The translations under genes and the position numbers were made by a program. The notes below the pieces were generated by a model. The model searched no databases and was not told where the DNA came from. It saw only the letters and a list, made by a program, of their open reading frames with translations. A stretch of 64,000 nucleotides of DNA from Nicotiana tabacum (lineage: Eukaryota; Streptophyta; Magnoliopsida; Solanales; Solanaceae): assembly GCF_000715075.1 (NCBI RefSeq), contig NC_134095.1:43440806-43504805 (forward strand), read 5' to 3'. Positions 7,213-21,200 of this stretch are shown in pieces. Position 1 is the stretch's first letter; each line of letters opens with the position of its first letter.

Positions 7213-9814
7213 CAACTAGTGATTGGAGCCCTATGTTGGCAAAGGCGACTAGGGAATGGAGGCCCTATGTCTAAAAATCTCAACTAGGGATTGGAGCCCT
7301 ATGTTAGCAATAAGCGACTAGGGAATGGAGGCCCTATGTCTAAAATCACAACTAGGGATTGGAGCCCTATGTTAGCAAAAGGTGACTAGCGAATAGAGGC
7401 CCTATGTCTAAAAATCTCAACTAGTGATTGGACCCCTATGTTGGAAAAAGGCGACTAGGCAATGGAGGCCCTATGTCAAAATCTCAACTAGGGATTGGAG
7501 CCCTATGTTGGCAAAATGTAACTAGGGAATGGAGGCCCTATGTCGAAAAATCTCCACTAGGGATTGTTGCTCTATGTTGGCAAAAGACGACTAAGGATTG
7601 GAGGCCCTATGTCTAAAAATCTCAACTAGGGATTTGAGCCCTATGTTGGCAAAAGGCGACTAGGGAATGGAGGCTCTATGTCGAAAAATCTCAACTAGGG
7701 ATTGGAGCCCTATGTTGGAGAAAAGGGACTAGATAATGGATCCCCTATGTTGAAAAATCTCAACTAGGGATTGGAGCCCTATGTTGGCAAAAGGTGACTA
7801 GGGAATGGGGCCCTATGTCTAAAATCTCAACTAGAGATTGGAGCCTATGTTGGCAAAAGGCGACTAGGGAATGGAGGCCCTACATCTAAAATCTCAACTA
7901 GGGATTGGAGCCCTATGTTGGCAAAAGGCGACTAGGGAATGGAGACACTATGTCTAAAAATCTCAACTAGGGATTGGAGCCCTATGTTGGCTAAAGGCGA
8001 CTAGGGAATGGAGGCCCTATGTCTAAAATCTCAGCTAGGGATTGGAGCCGTATGTTGGAAAAAGGCGACTAAGAAATGGATGCCCTATGACTAAAATCTC
8101 AACTAGGGATTGGAGCCATATGTTGGCAAAACAAGACTAGGGAATGGAGGCCCTATCTCTAAAATTCTCAACTAGGGATTGGAGCCCTATGTTGGCAAAA
8201 GGCGACAAAGGAATGGAGGCCCTATGTCTAAAAATCTCAACTTGGGATTGGAGCCCTACGTTGGCAAAAGGCGACTAGGGAATGGAGGCCCTATGTCGAA
8301 AAATCTCAACTAGGGATTGGTGCCCTATGTTGGAAAAAGACAACTATGGAATGGAGGCCATATGTCAAAAAATTTCAACTAGGGATTGGAGCCCTATGTT
8401 GGCAAAAGGCGAGTAGGAAATGGAAGCCCTATGTCTAAAATCTGAACTTGGGATTGGAGCCCTACGTTGGCAAAAGGCGACTAGGGAATGGAGGCCCTAT
8501 GTCGAAAAATCTCAACTAGGGATTGGTGCCCTATGTTGGCAAAAGACAACTAGAGAATGGAGGCCATATGTCGAAAAATCTCAACTAGGGATTGGAGCCC
8601 TATATTGGCAAAAGGCGAGTAGAGAATGGAGGCCCTATATCTAAAATCTCAACAAGGGATTGGAGCCCTATGTTGGCAAAAGGCGACTAGGGAATGGAGG
8701 CCCTATGTCTACAAATCTCAACTAGGGATTGGAGCCCTATGTTGGCAAAGGGCGGCTAGGGAATGGAGGCCCTATCTCTAAAATCTCAACTAGGGATTGG
8801 AGCCCTATGTTGGCAAAAGGCGAGTAGGGAATGGAAGCCCTATGTCTAAAATCTCAATTTGGGATTGGAGCCCTACGTTGGCAAAAGGCGACTAGGGAAT
8901 GGAGGCCCTATGTCGAAAAATCTCAACTAGGGATTAGTGCCCTATGTTGGCAAAAGACAACTAGGGAATGGAGGCCATATGTCGAAAAATCTCAACTAGG
9001 GATTGGGGCCCAATGTTGGCAAAAGGCGAATAGAGAATGGTGGCCCTACATCTAAAATCTCAACTAGAGATTGGAGCCCTATGTTGGCAAAAGGCGACTA
9101 GGGAATGGAGGCCCTATGTCTACAAATCTCAACTAGGGATTGGAGCCCTATGTTGGCAAAGGGCGGCTAGGGAATGGAGGCCCTATGTCTAAAATCTCAA
9201 CTAGGGATTGGAGCCCTATTTTGGCAAAAGGCGACTAGCGAATGGAGGCCTTATGTCTAAAATGTCAACAAGGGATTGGAGCCCTATGTTAGCAAAAGAT
9301 GACTAGGGAATAGAGGCCCTATGTCTAAAATCTCAACTTGGGATTGTAGTTGTATGTTGGCAAAAGGCGACTAGGGAATGGATGCCCTGTGTCTAAAATT
9401 TCAACTAGGGATTGGAGCCATATGTTGGTAAAAGGAGATTAGGGAATGGAGGCCCTATGTCTAAAATTCTCAACTAGGGATTGGAGCCCTATGTTGGCAA
9501 AAGGCTACAAAGGAATGGAGGCCTTATGTCTAAAAATCTCAACTAGGGATTGGAGCCCTATGTTGGCAAAATGCGACTAGGGAATGGAAGCCATATGTCG
9601 AAAAATCTCAACTAGGGATTGGAGACCTATGTTGGCAAAAGGCGACTAGGGAATGGAAGCCATATGTCGAAAAATCTCAACTAGGGATTGGAGCCCTATC
9701 TTGGCAAAAGGCGACTAGGGAATGGAGACACTATGTCTAAAAGTCTCAACTAGGGATTGGAGCCCTATGTTGGCAAAAGGCGACTAGAGAATGGAGGCCT
9801 TATGTCAAAAATGT

Positions 9815-9917
9815 CAACTAGGGATTGGAGCCCTATATTGGCAAAAGGCGACTAGGGATTGGAGCCCTATGTTGGAAAAAGGCAATTAGGGAATGGAGGA
9901 CCTATGTCTAAAAATCT
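9815..9917 (+). repeat. 1.5-monomer, second copy
   Basis: Same 103-bp structure and same flanking variants as at 7110, including the upstream CCTTATGTCAAAAATGTC and the downstream GGCAATTAGGG. It is a copy of that event carried by a longer duplication (offset 2705 bp). Confidence 0.85.
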
Positions 9918-10602
9918 CAACTAGTGATTGGAGCCCTATGTTGGCAAAAGGCGACTAGGGAATGGAGGCCCTATGTCTAAAAATCTCAACTAGGGATTGG
10001 AGCCCTATGTTAGCAATAAGCGACTAGGGAATGGAGGCCCTATGTCTAAAATCACAACTAGGGATTGGAGCCCTATGTTAGCAAAAGGTGACTAGCGAAT
10101 AGAGGCCCTATGTCTAAAAATTTCAACTAGTGATTGGACCCCTATGTTGGCAAAAGGCGACTAGGGAATGGATGCCCTGTGTCAAAATCTCAACTAGGGA
10201 TTGGAGCCCTATGTTGGCAAAATGTGACTAGGGAATGGAGGCCCTATGTCGAAAAATCTCCACTAGGGATTGTTGCTCTATGTTGGCAAAAGACGACTAA
10301 GGATTGGAGGCCCTATGTCTAAAAATCTCAACTATGGATTTGAGCCCTATGTTGGCAAAATGCGACTAGGGAATGGAGGCTCTATGTCGAAAAATCTCAA
10401 CTAGGGATTGGAGCCCTATGTTGGAGAAAAGGGACTAGATAATGGATCCCCTATGTTGAAAAATCTCAACTAGGGATTGGAGCCCTATCTTGGCAAAAGG
10501 CGACTAGGGAATGGGGCCCTATGTCTAAAAGTCTCAACTAGGGATTGGAGCCCTATGTTGGCAAAAGGCGACTAGAGAATGGAGGCCTTATGTCAAAAAT
10601 GT

Positions 10603-10705
10603 CAACTAGGGATTGGAGCCCTATATTGGCAAAAGGCGACTAGGGATTGGAGCCCTATGTTGGAAAAAGGCAATTAGGGAATGGAGGACCTATGTCTAAA
10701 AATCT
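10603..10705 (+). repeat. 1.5-monomer, third copy
   Basis: Same 103-bp structure as at 9815, at an offset of 788 bp. The following monomer has an extra T (CTAGTTGATTGG), a mark private to this copy. Confidence 0.85.
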
Positions 10706-12969
10706 CAACTAGTTGATTGGAGCCCTATGTTGGCAAAAGGCGACTAGGGAATGGAGGCCCTATGTCTAAAAATCTCAACTAGGGATTGGAGCCCTATGTT
10801 AGCAATAAGCGACTAGGGAATGGAGGCCCTATGTCTAAAATCACAACTAGGGATTGGAGCCCTATGTTAGCAAAAGGTGACTAGCGAATAGAGGCCCTAT
10901 GTCTAAAAATCTCAACTAGTGATTGGACCCCTATGTTGGAAAAAGGCGACTAGGCAATGGAGGCCCTATGTCAAAATCTCAACTAGGGATTGGAGCCCTA
11001 TGTTGGCAAAATGTGACTAGGGAATGGAGGCCCTATGTCGAAAAATCTCCACTAGGGATTGTTGCTCTATGTTGGCAAAAGACGACTAAGGATTGGAGGC
11101 CCTATGTCTAAAAATCTCAACTAGGGATTTGAGCCCTATGTTGGCAAAAGGCGACTAGGGAATGGAGGCTCTATGTCGAAAAATCTCAACTAGGGATTGG
11201 AGCCCTATGTTGGAGAAAAGGGACTAGATAATGGATCCCCTATGTTGAAAAATCTCAACTAGGGATTGGAGCCCTATGTTGGCAAAAGGTGACTAGGGAA
11301 TGGGGCCCTATGTCTAAAATCTCAACTAGAGATTGGAGCCTATGTTGGCAAAAGGCGACTAGAGAAATGGAGGCCCTACATCTAAAATCTCAACTAGGGA
11401 TTGGAGCCCTATGTTGGCAAAAGGCGACTAGGGAATGGAGACACTATGTCTAAAAATCTCAACTAGGGATTGGAGCCCTATGTTGGCTAAAGGCGACTAG
11501 GGAATGGAGGCCCTATGTCTAAAATCTCAGCTAGGGATTGGAGCCGTATGTTGGAAAAAGGCGACTAAGAAATGCATGCCCTATGACTAAAATCTCAACT
11601 AGGGATTGGAGCCATATGTTGGCAAAACAAGACTAGGGAATGGAGGCCCTATCTCTAAAATTCTCAACTAGGGATTGGAGCCCTATGTTGGCAAAAGGCG
11701 ACAAAGGAATGGAGGCCCTATGTCTAAAAATCTCAACTTGGGATTGGAGCCCTACGTTGGCAAAAGGCGACTAGGGAATGGAGGCCCTATGTCGAAAAAT
11801 CTCAACTAGGGATTGGTGCCCTATGTTGGCAAAAGACAACTAGAGAATGGAGGCCATATGTCAAAAAATTTCAACTAGGGATTGGAGCCCTATGTTGGCA
11901 AAAGGCGAGTAGGAAATGGAAGCCCTATGTCTAAAATCTGAACTTGGGATTGGAGCCCTACGTTGGCAAAAGGCGACTAGGGAATGGAGGCCCTATGTCG
12001 AAAAATCTCAACTAGGGATTGGTGCCCTATGTTGGCAAAAGACAACTAGAGAATGGAGGCCATATGTCGAAAAATCTCAACTAGGGATTGGAGCCCTATA
12101 TTGGCAAAAGGCGAGTAGAGAATGGAGGCCCTATATCTAAAATCTCAACAAGGGATTGGAGCCCTATGTTGGAAAAAGGCGACTAGGGAATGGAGGCCCT
12201 ATGTCTACAAATCTCAACTAGGGATTGGAGCCCTATGTTGGCAAAGGGCGGCTAGGGAATGGAGGCCCTATCTCTAAAATCTCAACTAGGGATTGGAGCC
12301 CTATGTTGGCAAAAGGCGAGTAGGGAATGGAAGCCCTATGTCTAAAATCTCAACTTGGGATTGGAGCCCTACGTTGGCAAAAGGCGACTAGGGAATGGAG
12401 GCCCTATGTCGAAAAATCTCAACTAGGGATTAGTGCCCTATGTTGGCAAAAGACAACTAGGGAATGGAGGCCATATGTCGAAAAATCTCAACTAGGGATT
12501 GGAGCCCTATGTTGGCAAAAGGCGACTAGGGAATGGATGCCCTGTGTCTAAAATTTCAACTAGGGATTGGAGCCATATGTTGGTAAAAGGAGATTAGGGA
12601 ATGGAGGCCCTATGTCTAAAATTCTCAACTAGGGATTGGAGCCCTATGTTGGCAAAAGGCTACAAAGGAATGGAGGCCTTATGTCTAAAAATCTCAACTA
12701 GGGATTGGAGCCCTATGTTGGCAAAATGCGACTAGGGAATGGAAGCCATATGTCGAAAAATCTCAACTAGGGATTGGAGACCTATGTTGGCAAAAGGCGA
12801 CTAGGGAATGGAAGCCATATGTCGAAAAATCTCAACTAGGGATTGGAGCCCTATCTTGGCAAAAGGCGACTAGGGAATGGAGACACTATGTCTAAAAGTC
12901 TCAACTAGGGATTGGAGCCCTATGTTGGCAAAAGGCGACTAGAGAATGGAGGCCTTATGTCAAAAATGT

Positions 12970-13072
12970 CAACTAGGGATTGGAGCCCTATATTGGCAAA
13001 AGGCGACTAGGGATTGGAGCCCTATGTTGGAAAAAGGCAATTAGGGAATGGAGGACCTATGTCTAAAAATCT
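12970..13072 (+). repeat. 1.5-monomer, fourth copy
   Basis: Same 103-bp structure and flanks as at 9815, at an offset of 3155 bp. Confidence 0.85.
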
Positions 13073-15299
13073 CAACTAGTGATTGGAGCCCTATGTTGGC
13101 AAAAGGCGACTAGGGAATGGAGGCCCTATGTCTAAAAATCTCAACTAGGGATTGGAGCCCTATGTTAGCAATAAGCGACTAGGGAATGGAGGCCCTATGT
13201 CTAAAATCACAACTAGGGATTGGAGCCCTATGTTAGCAAAAGGTGACTAGCGAATAGAGGCCCTATGTCTAAAAATCTCAACTAGTGATTGGAACCCTAT
13301 GTTGGAAAAAGGCGACTAGGCAATGGAGGCCCTATGTCAAAATCTCAACTAGGGATTGGAGCCCTATGTTGGCAAAATGTGACTAGAGAATGGAGGCCCT
13401 ATGTCGAAAAATCTCCACTAGGGATTGTTGCTCTATGTTGGCAAAAGACGACTAAGGATTGGAGGCCCTATGTCTAAAAATCTCAACTAGGGATTTGAGC
13501 CCTATGTTGGCAAAAGGCGACTAGGGAATGGAGGCTCTATGTCGAAAAATCTCAACTAGGGATTGGAGCCCTATGTTGGAGAAAAGGGACTAGATAATGG
13601 ATCCCCTATGTTGAAAAATCTCAACTAGGGATTGGAGCCCTATGTTGGCAAAAGGTGACTAGGGAATGGGGCCCTATGTCTAAAATCTCAACTAGAGATT
13701 GGAGCCTATGTTGGCAAAAGGCGACTAGGGAATGGAGGCCCTACATCTAAAATCTCAACTAGGGATTGGAGCCCTATGTTGGCAAAAGGCGACTAGGGAA
13801 TGGAGACACTATGTCTAAAAATCTCAACTAGGGATTGGAGCCCTATGTTGGCTAAAGGCGACTAGGGAATGGAGGCCCTATGTCTAAAATATCTGCTAGG
13901 GATTGGAGCCGTATGTTGGCAAAAGGCGACTAGGGAATGGAGGCCATATGTTGAAAAATCTCAACTAGGGATTGGTGCCCTATGTTGGAAAAAGACAACT
14001 AGGGAATGGAGGCCATATGTCAAAAAATTTCAACTAGGGATTGGAGCCCTATGTTGGCAAAAGGCGAGTAGGGAATGGAAGCCCTATGTCTAAAATCTCA
14101 ACTTGGGATTGGAGCCCTACGTTGGCAAAAGGCGACTAGGGAATGGAGGCCCTATGTCGAAAAATCTCAACTAGGGATTGGTGCCCTATGTTGGCAAAAG
14201 ACAACTAGAGAATGGAGGCCATATGTCGATAAATCTCAACTAGGGATTGGAGCCCTATGTTGGCAAAAGGCGAGTAGAGAATGGAGGCCCTATATCTAAA
14301 ATCTCAACAAGGGATAGGAGCCCTATGTTGGCAAAAGGCGACTAGGGAATGGAGGCCCTATGTCTACAAATCTCAACTAGGGATTGGAGCCCTATGTTGG
14401 CAAAGGGCGGCTAGGGAATGGAGGCCCTATCTCTAAAATCTCAAATAGGGATTGGAGCCCTATTTTGGCAAAAGGTGACTAGGGAATGGAGGCCCTATGT
14501 CTAAAAATCTCAACTAGGGATTGGAGCCCTATGTTGGCAAAAGGAAACTAGGGAATAGAGGTACTATGTCTTAAAATCTCAACTAGGGATTGGATACCTA
14601 TGTTGGCAAAAGGCGACAAGGGAATGGAGGCCCTATGTCTAAAATCTCAACTAGGAATTGGAGTCCTATGTTGGCAAAAGGCAACTAGGAAATGGATGCC
14701 CTATGTCTAAAATCTCAACTAGTGATTGGAGCCATATGTTGGCAAAAAAAGACTAGGGAATGGAGGCCCTATGTCTAAAATTCTCAACTAGGGATTGGAA
14801 CCCTATGTTGGCAAAAGGAGACAAAGGAATGGAGGCCCTATGTCTAAAAATCTCAACTTGGGATTGGAGCCCTACGTTGGCAAAAGGCGACTAGGGAATG
14901 GAGGCCCTATGTCGAAAAATCTCAACTAGGGATTGGTGCCCTATGTTGGCAAAAGACAACTAGGGAATGGAGGCCATATGTCGAAAAATCTCAACTAGGG
15001 ATTGGAGCCCTATGTTGGCAAAAGGCGAGTAGTGAATGGAGGCCCTACATCTAAATTCTCAACTAGGGATTGGAGCCCTATGTTGGCAAAAGGCGACTAG
15101 GGAATGGAGGCCCTATGTCTACAAATCTCAACTAGGGATTGGAGCCCTATGTTGGCAAAGGGCGGCTAGGGAATGGAGGCCCTATGTCTCAAATCTCAAC
15201 TAGGGATTGGAGCACTATTTTGGCAAAAGGCGACTAGGGAATGGAGGCCCTATGTCTAAAATGTCAACAAGGTATTGGAGCCCTATGTTAGCAAAAGAT

Positions 15300-18200
15300 G
15301 ACTAGGGAATAGAGGCCCTATGTCTAAAATCTCAACTTGGGATTGTAGTTGTATGTTGGCAAAAGGCGACTAGGGAATAGATGCCCTGTGTATAAAATAT
15401 CAACTAGGGATTGGAGCCATATGTTGGTAAAAGGAGATTAGGGAATGGAGGCCCTATGTCTAAAATTCTCAACTAGGGATTGGAGCCCTATGTTGGCAAA
15501 AGGCGACAAAGGAATGGAGGCCCTATGTCTAAAAATCTCAACTAGGGATTGGAGCCCTATGTTGGCAAAAGGAGACTAGGGAATGGAGGCCATATGTCAA
15601 AAAATCTCAACTAGGGATTGGAGCCCTATGTTGTCAAAATGCGACTAGGGAATGGAAGCCATATGTCGAAAAATCTCAACTAGGGATTGGAGACCTATGT
15701 TGGCAAAAGGCGACTAGGGAATGGAAGCCATATGTCGAAAAATCTCAACTAGGGATTGGAGCCCTATGTTGGCAAAAGGCGACTAGGGAATGGAGACACT
15801 ATGTCTAAAAATCTCAACTAGGGATTGGAGCCCTATGTTGGATAAAGGCGACTAGGGAATGGAGGCCCTATGTCTAAAATCTCAGCTAGGGATTGGAGCC
15901 GTATGTTGGAAAAAGGCGACTAGGAAATGGATGCCCTATGTCTAGAATCTCAACTAGGGATTGGAGCCATATGTTGGCAAAAAAAGACTAGGGAATGGAG
16001 GCCCTATGTCTAAAATTCTCAACTAGGGATTGGAACCCTATGTTGGCAAAAGGAGACAAAGGAATGGAGGCCCTATGTCTAAAAATCTCAACTTGGGATT
16101 AGAGCCCTACGTTGGCAAAAGGCGACTAGGGAATGGAGGCCCTATGTCGAAAAATCTCAACTAGGGATTGGTGCCCTATGTTGGCAAAAGAAAACTAGGG
16201 AATGGAGGCCATATGTCGAAAAATATCAACTAGGGATTGGAGCCCTATGTTGGCAAAAGGCGAGTAGGGAATGGAAGCCCTATGTCTAAAATCTCAACTT
16301 GGGATTGGAGGCCATATGTCGAAAAATCTCAAGTAGGGATTGGAGCCCTATGTTTGCAAATGGCGAGTAGAGAATGGAGGACCTACATCTAAAATCTCAA
16401 CTAGGGATTGGAGCCCTATGTTGGCAAAAGGCGACTAGGGAATGGAGGCCCTATGTCTACAAATCTCAACTAGGGATTGGAGCCCTTTGTTGGCAAAGGG
16501 CGGATAGGGAATGGAGGCCCTATGTCTAAAATCTCAACTAGGGATTGGAGCCCTATTTTGGCAAAAGGCAACTAGGGAATGGAGGCCCTATGTCTAAAAT
16601 GTCAACAAGGTATTGGAGCCCTATGTTAGCAAAAGATGATGAGGGAATAGAGGCCCTATGTCTAAAATCTCAACTTGGGAATGTAGTTGTATGTTGGCAA
16701 AAGGAGACTAGGGAATAGATGCCCTGTAACTAAAATCTCAACTAGGGATTGGAGCTATATGTTGGTAAAAGGAGATTAGGGAATGGAGGCCCTATGTCTA
16801 AAATTCTCAACTAGGGATTGGAGCCCTATGTTGGCAAAAGGCGACAAAGGAATGGAGGCCCTGTGTCTAAAAATCTCAACTAGGGATTGGATCCCTATGT
16901 TGGCAAAAGGAGACTAGGGAATGGAGGCCATATGTCAAAAAATCTCAATTAGGGATTGGAGCCCTATGTTGGCAAAATGCGACTAGGGAATGGAAGCTAT
17001 ATGTCGAAAAATCTCAACTAGGGATTGGAGACCTATGTTGGCAAAAGGCGACTAGGGAATGGAAGCCATATGTCGAAAAATCTCAACTAGGGATTGGAGC
17101 CCTATGTTGGCAAAAGGCGACTAGGGAATGGAGACACTATGTCTAAAAATCTCAACTAGGGATTGGAGCCCAATGTTGGCTAAATGCGACTAGGGAATGG
17201 AGGCCCTATGTCTAAAATCTCAGCTAGGGATTGGAGCCGTATGTTGGAAAAAGGCGACTAGGAAATGGATGCCCTATGTCTAAAATCTCAACTAGGGATT
17301 GGAGCCATATGTTGGCAAAAAAAGACTAGGTAATGGAGGCCCTATGTCTAAATTTCTCAACTAGGGATTGGAGCCCTATGTTGGCAAAAGGCGACAAAGG
17401 AATGGAGGCCCTATGTCTAAAAATCTCAACTTGGGATTGGAGCCCTATGTTGGCAAAAGGAGACTAGGGAATGGAGGCCATATGTCAAAAAATCTCAACT
17501 AGGGATTGGAGCCCTATGTTGGCAAAATGCGACTAGGGAATGGAAGCCATATGTCGAAAAATCTCAACTAGGGATTGGAGACCTATGTTGGCAAAAGGCG
17601 ACTAGGGAATGGAAGCCATATGTCGAAAAATCTCAACTAGGGATTGGAGCCCTATGTTGGCAAAAGGTGACTAGGGAATGGAGACACTATGTCTAAAAAT
17701 CTCAACTAGGGATTGGAGCCCTATGTTGGCTAAAGGCGACTAGGGAATGGAGGCCCTATGTCTAAAATCTCAGCTAGGGATTGGAGCCGTATGTTGGAAA
17801 AAGGCGACTAGGAAATGGATGCCCTATGTCTAAAATCTCAACTAGGGATTGGAGCCATATGTTGGCAAAAAAAGACGAGGGAATGGAGGCCCTATGTCTA
17901 AAATTCTCAACTAGGGATTGGAACCCTATGTTGTCAAAAGGAGACAAAGGAATGGAGGCCCTATGTCTAAAAATCTCAACTTGGGATTGGAGCCCTACGT
18001 TGGCAAAAGGCGACTAGGGAATGGAGGCCCTATGTCGAAATATCTCAACTAGGGATTGGTGCCCTATGTTTGCAAAAGAAAACTAGGGAATGGAGGCCAT
18101 ATGTCGAAAAATCTCAACTAGGGATTGGAGCCCTATGTTGGCGAAAGGCGAGTAGGGAATGGAAGCCCTATGTCTAAAATCTCAACTTGGGATTGGAGGC

Positions 18201-21200
18201 CATATGTCGAAAAATCTCAAGTAGGGATTGGAGCCCTATATTTGCAAATGGCGAGTAGAGAATGGAGGCCCTACATCTAAAATCTCAACTAGGGATTGGA
18301 GCCCTATGTTGGCAAAAGGCGACTAGGGAATGGAGGCCCTATGTCTACAAATCTCAACTAGGGATTGGAGCCCTTTGTTGGCAAAGGGCGGCTAGGGAAT
18401 GGAGGCCCTATGTCTAAAATCTCACTAGGGATTGGAGCCCTATTTTGGCAAAAGGCGACTAGGGAATGGAGCCCCTATATCTAAAATGTCAACAAGGTAT
18501 TGGAGCCCTATGTTAGCAAAAGATGACTAGGGAATAGAGGCCCTATGTCTAAAATCTCAACTTGGGATTGTAGTTGTATGTTGGCAAAAGGAGACTAGGG
18601 AATAGATGCCCTGTAACTAAAATCTCAACTAGGGATTGGAGCCATATGTTGGTAAAAGGAGATTAGGGAATGGAGGCCCTATGTCTAAAATTCTCAACTA
18701 GGGATTGGAGCCCTATGTTGGCAAAAGGCGACAAAGGAATAGAGGCCCTGTGTCTAAAAATCTCAACTAGGGATTGGAGCCCTATGTTGGCAAAAGGAGA
18801 CTAGGGAATGGAGGCCATATGTGAAAAAATCTCAATTAGGGATTGGAGCCCTATGTTGGCAAAATACGACTAGGGAATGGAAGCCATATGTCGAAAAATC
18901 TCAACTAGGGATTGGAGACCTATGTTGGCAAAAGGCGACTAGGGAATGAAAGCCATATGTCGAAAAATCTCAACTAGGGATTGGATCTCTATGTTGGCAA
19001 AAGGCGACTAGGGAATGGAGACACTATGTCTAAAAATCTCAACTAGGGATTGGAGCCCAATGTTGGCTAAAGGCGACTAGGGAATGGAGGCCCTATGTCT
19101 AAAATCTCAGCTAGGGATTGGAGCCGTATGTTGGAAAAAGGCGACTAGGAAATGGATGCCCTATGTCTAAAATCTCAACTAGGGATTAGAGCCATATGTT
19201 GGCAAAAAAAGACTAGGTAATGGAGGCCCTATGTCTAAATTTCTCAACTAGGGATTGGAGACCTATGTTGGCAAAAGGCGACAAATGAATGGAGGCCCTA
19301 TGTCTAAAAATTTCAACTTGGGATTGGAGCCCTATGTTGGCAAAAGGAGACTAGGGAATGGAGGCCATATATCAAAAAATCTCAACTAGGGATTGGAGCC
19401 CTATGTTGGCAAAATGCGACTAGGGAATGGAAGTCATATGTCAAAAAATCTCAACTAGGGATTGGAGACCTATGTTGGCAAAAGGCGACTAGGGAATGGA
19501 AGCCATATGTCGAAAAATCTCAACTAGGGATTGGAGTCCTATGTTGGCAAAAGGCGACTAGGGAATGGAGACACTATGTCTAAAAATCTCAACTAGGGAT
19601 TGGAGCCCTATGTTGGCTAAAGGCGACTAGGGAATGGAGGCCCTATGTCTAAAATCTCAGCTAGGGATTGGAGCCGTATGTTGGGAAAAGGCGACTAGGA
19701 AATGGATGCCCTATGTCTAAAATCTCAACTAGTGATTGGAGCCATATGTTGGCAAAAAAAGACTAGGGAATGGAGGCCCTATGTCTAAAATTCTCAACTA
19801 GGGATTGGAACCCTATGTTGGCAAAAGGAGACAAAGGAATGGAGGCCCTATGTCTAAAAATCTCAACTTGGGATTGGAGCCCTACGTTGGCAAAAGGCGA
19901 CTAGGGAATGGAGGCCCTACATCTAAAATCTCAACTAGGGATTGGAGCCCTATGTTGGCAAAAGGCGACTAGGGAATGGAGGCCCTATGTCTACAAATCT
20001 CAACAAGGGATTGGAGCCCTTTGTTGGCAAAGGGCGGATAGGGAATGGAGGCCCTATGTCTAAAATCTCAACTAGGGATTGGAGCCCTATTTTGGCAAAA
20101 GGCAACTAGGGAATGGAGGCCCTATGTCTAAAATGTCAACAAGGTATTGGAGCCCTATGTTAGCAAAAGATGACGAGGGAATAGAGGCCCTATGTCTAAA
20201 ATCTCAACTTGGGAATGTAGTGGTATGTTGGCAAAAGGAGACTAGGGAATAGATGCCCTGTAACTAAAATCTCAACTAGGGATTGGAGCTATATGTTGGT
20301 AAAAGGAGATTAGGGAATGGAGGCCCTTTGCCTAAAATTCTCAACTAGGGATTGGAGCCCTATGTTGGCAAAAGGCGACAAAGGAATGGAGGCCCTGTGT
20401 CTAAAAATCTCAACTAGGGATTGGATCCCTATGTTGGCAAAAGGAGACTAGGGAATGGAGGCCATATGTCAAAAAATCTCATTTAGGGATTGGAGCCCTA
20501 TGTTGGCAAAATGCGACTAGGGAATGGAAGCCATATGTCGAAAAATCTCAACTAGGGATTGGAGCCCTATGTTGGCAAAAGGCGACTAGGGAATGGAGAC
20601 ACTATGTCTAAAAATCTCAACTAGGGATTGGAGCCCAATGTTGGCTAAATGCGACTAGGGAATGGAGGCCCTATGTCTAAAATCTCAACTAGGGATTGGA
20701 GCCGTATGTTGGAAAAAGGCGACTTGGAAATGGATGCCCTATGTCTAAAATCTCAACTAGGGATTGGAGCCATATGTTGGCAAAAAAAGACTAGGTAATG
20801 GAGGCCCTATGTCTAAATTTCTCAACTAGGGATTGGAGCCCTATGTTGGCAAAAGGCGACAAAGGAATGGAGGCCCTATGTCTAAAAATCTCAACTTGGG
20901 ATTGGAGCCCTATGTTGGCAAAAGGAGACTAGGGAATGGAGGCCATATGTCAAAAAATCTCAACTAGGGATTGGAGCCCTATGTTGGCAAAATGCGACTA
21001 GGGAATGGAAGCCATATGTCGAAAAATCTCAACTAGGGATTGGAGACCTATGTTGGCAAAAGGCGACTAGGGAATGGAAGCCATATGTCGAAAAATCTCA
21101 ACTAGGGATTGGAGCCCTATGTTGGCAAAAGGTGACTAGGGAATGGAGACACTATGTCTAAAAATCTCAACTAGGGATTGGAGCCCTATGTTGGCTAAAG

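Larger units (their letters stand above)
5508..15300 (+). repeat. Satellite sub-block with nested 789/2705/3155/3495-bp duplications
   Basis: Distinctive variants recur at fixed offsets. The variant run at 6126 reappears at 8831 (2705 bp). Those at 7428, 8420 and 8831 reappear at 10923, 11916 and 12327 (3495-3496 bp). The one at 10134 reappears at 10923 (789 bp) and 13289 (3155 bp). The 1.5-monomers (starting 7110, 9815, 10603 and 12970) mark the same copies. Confidence 0.8.
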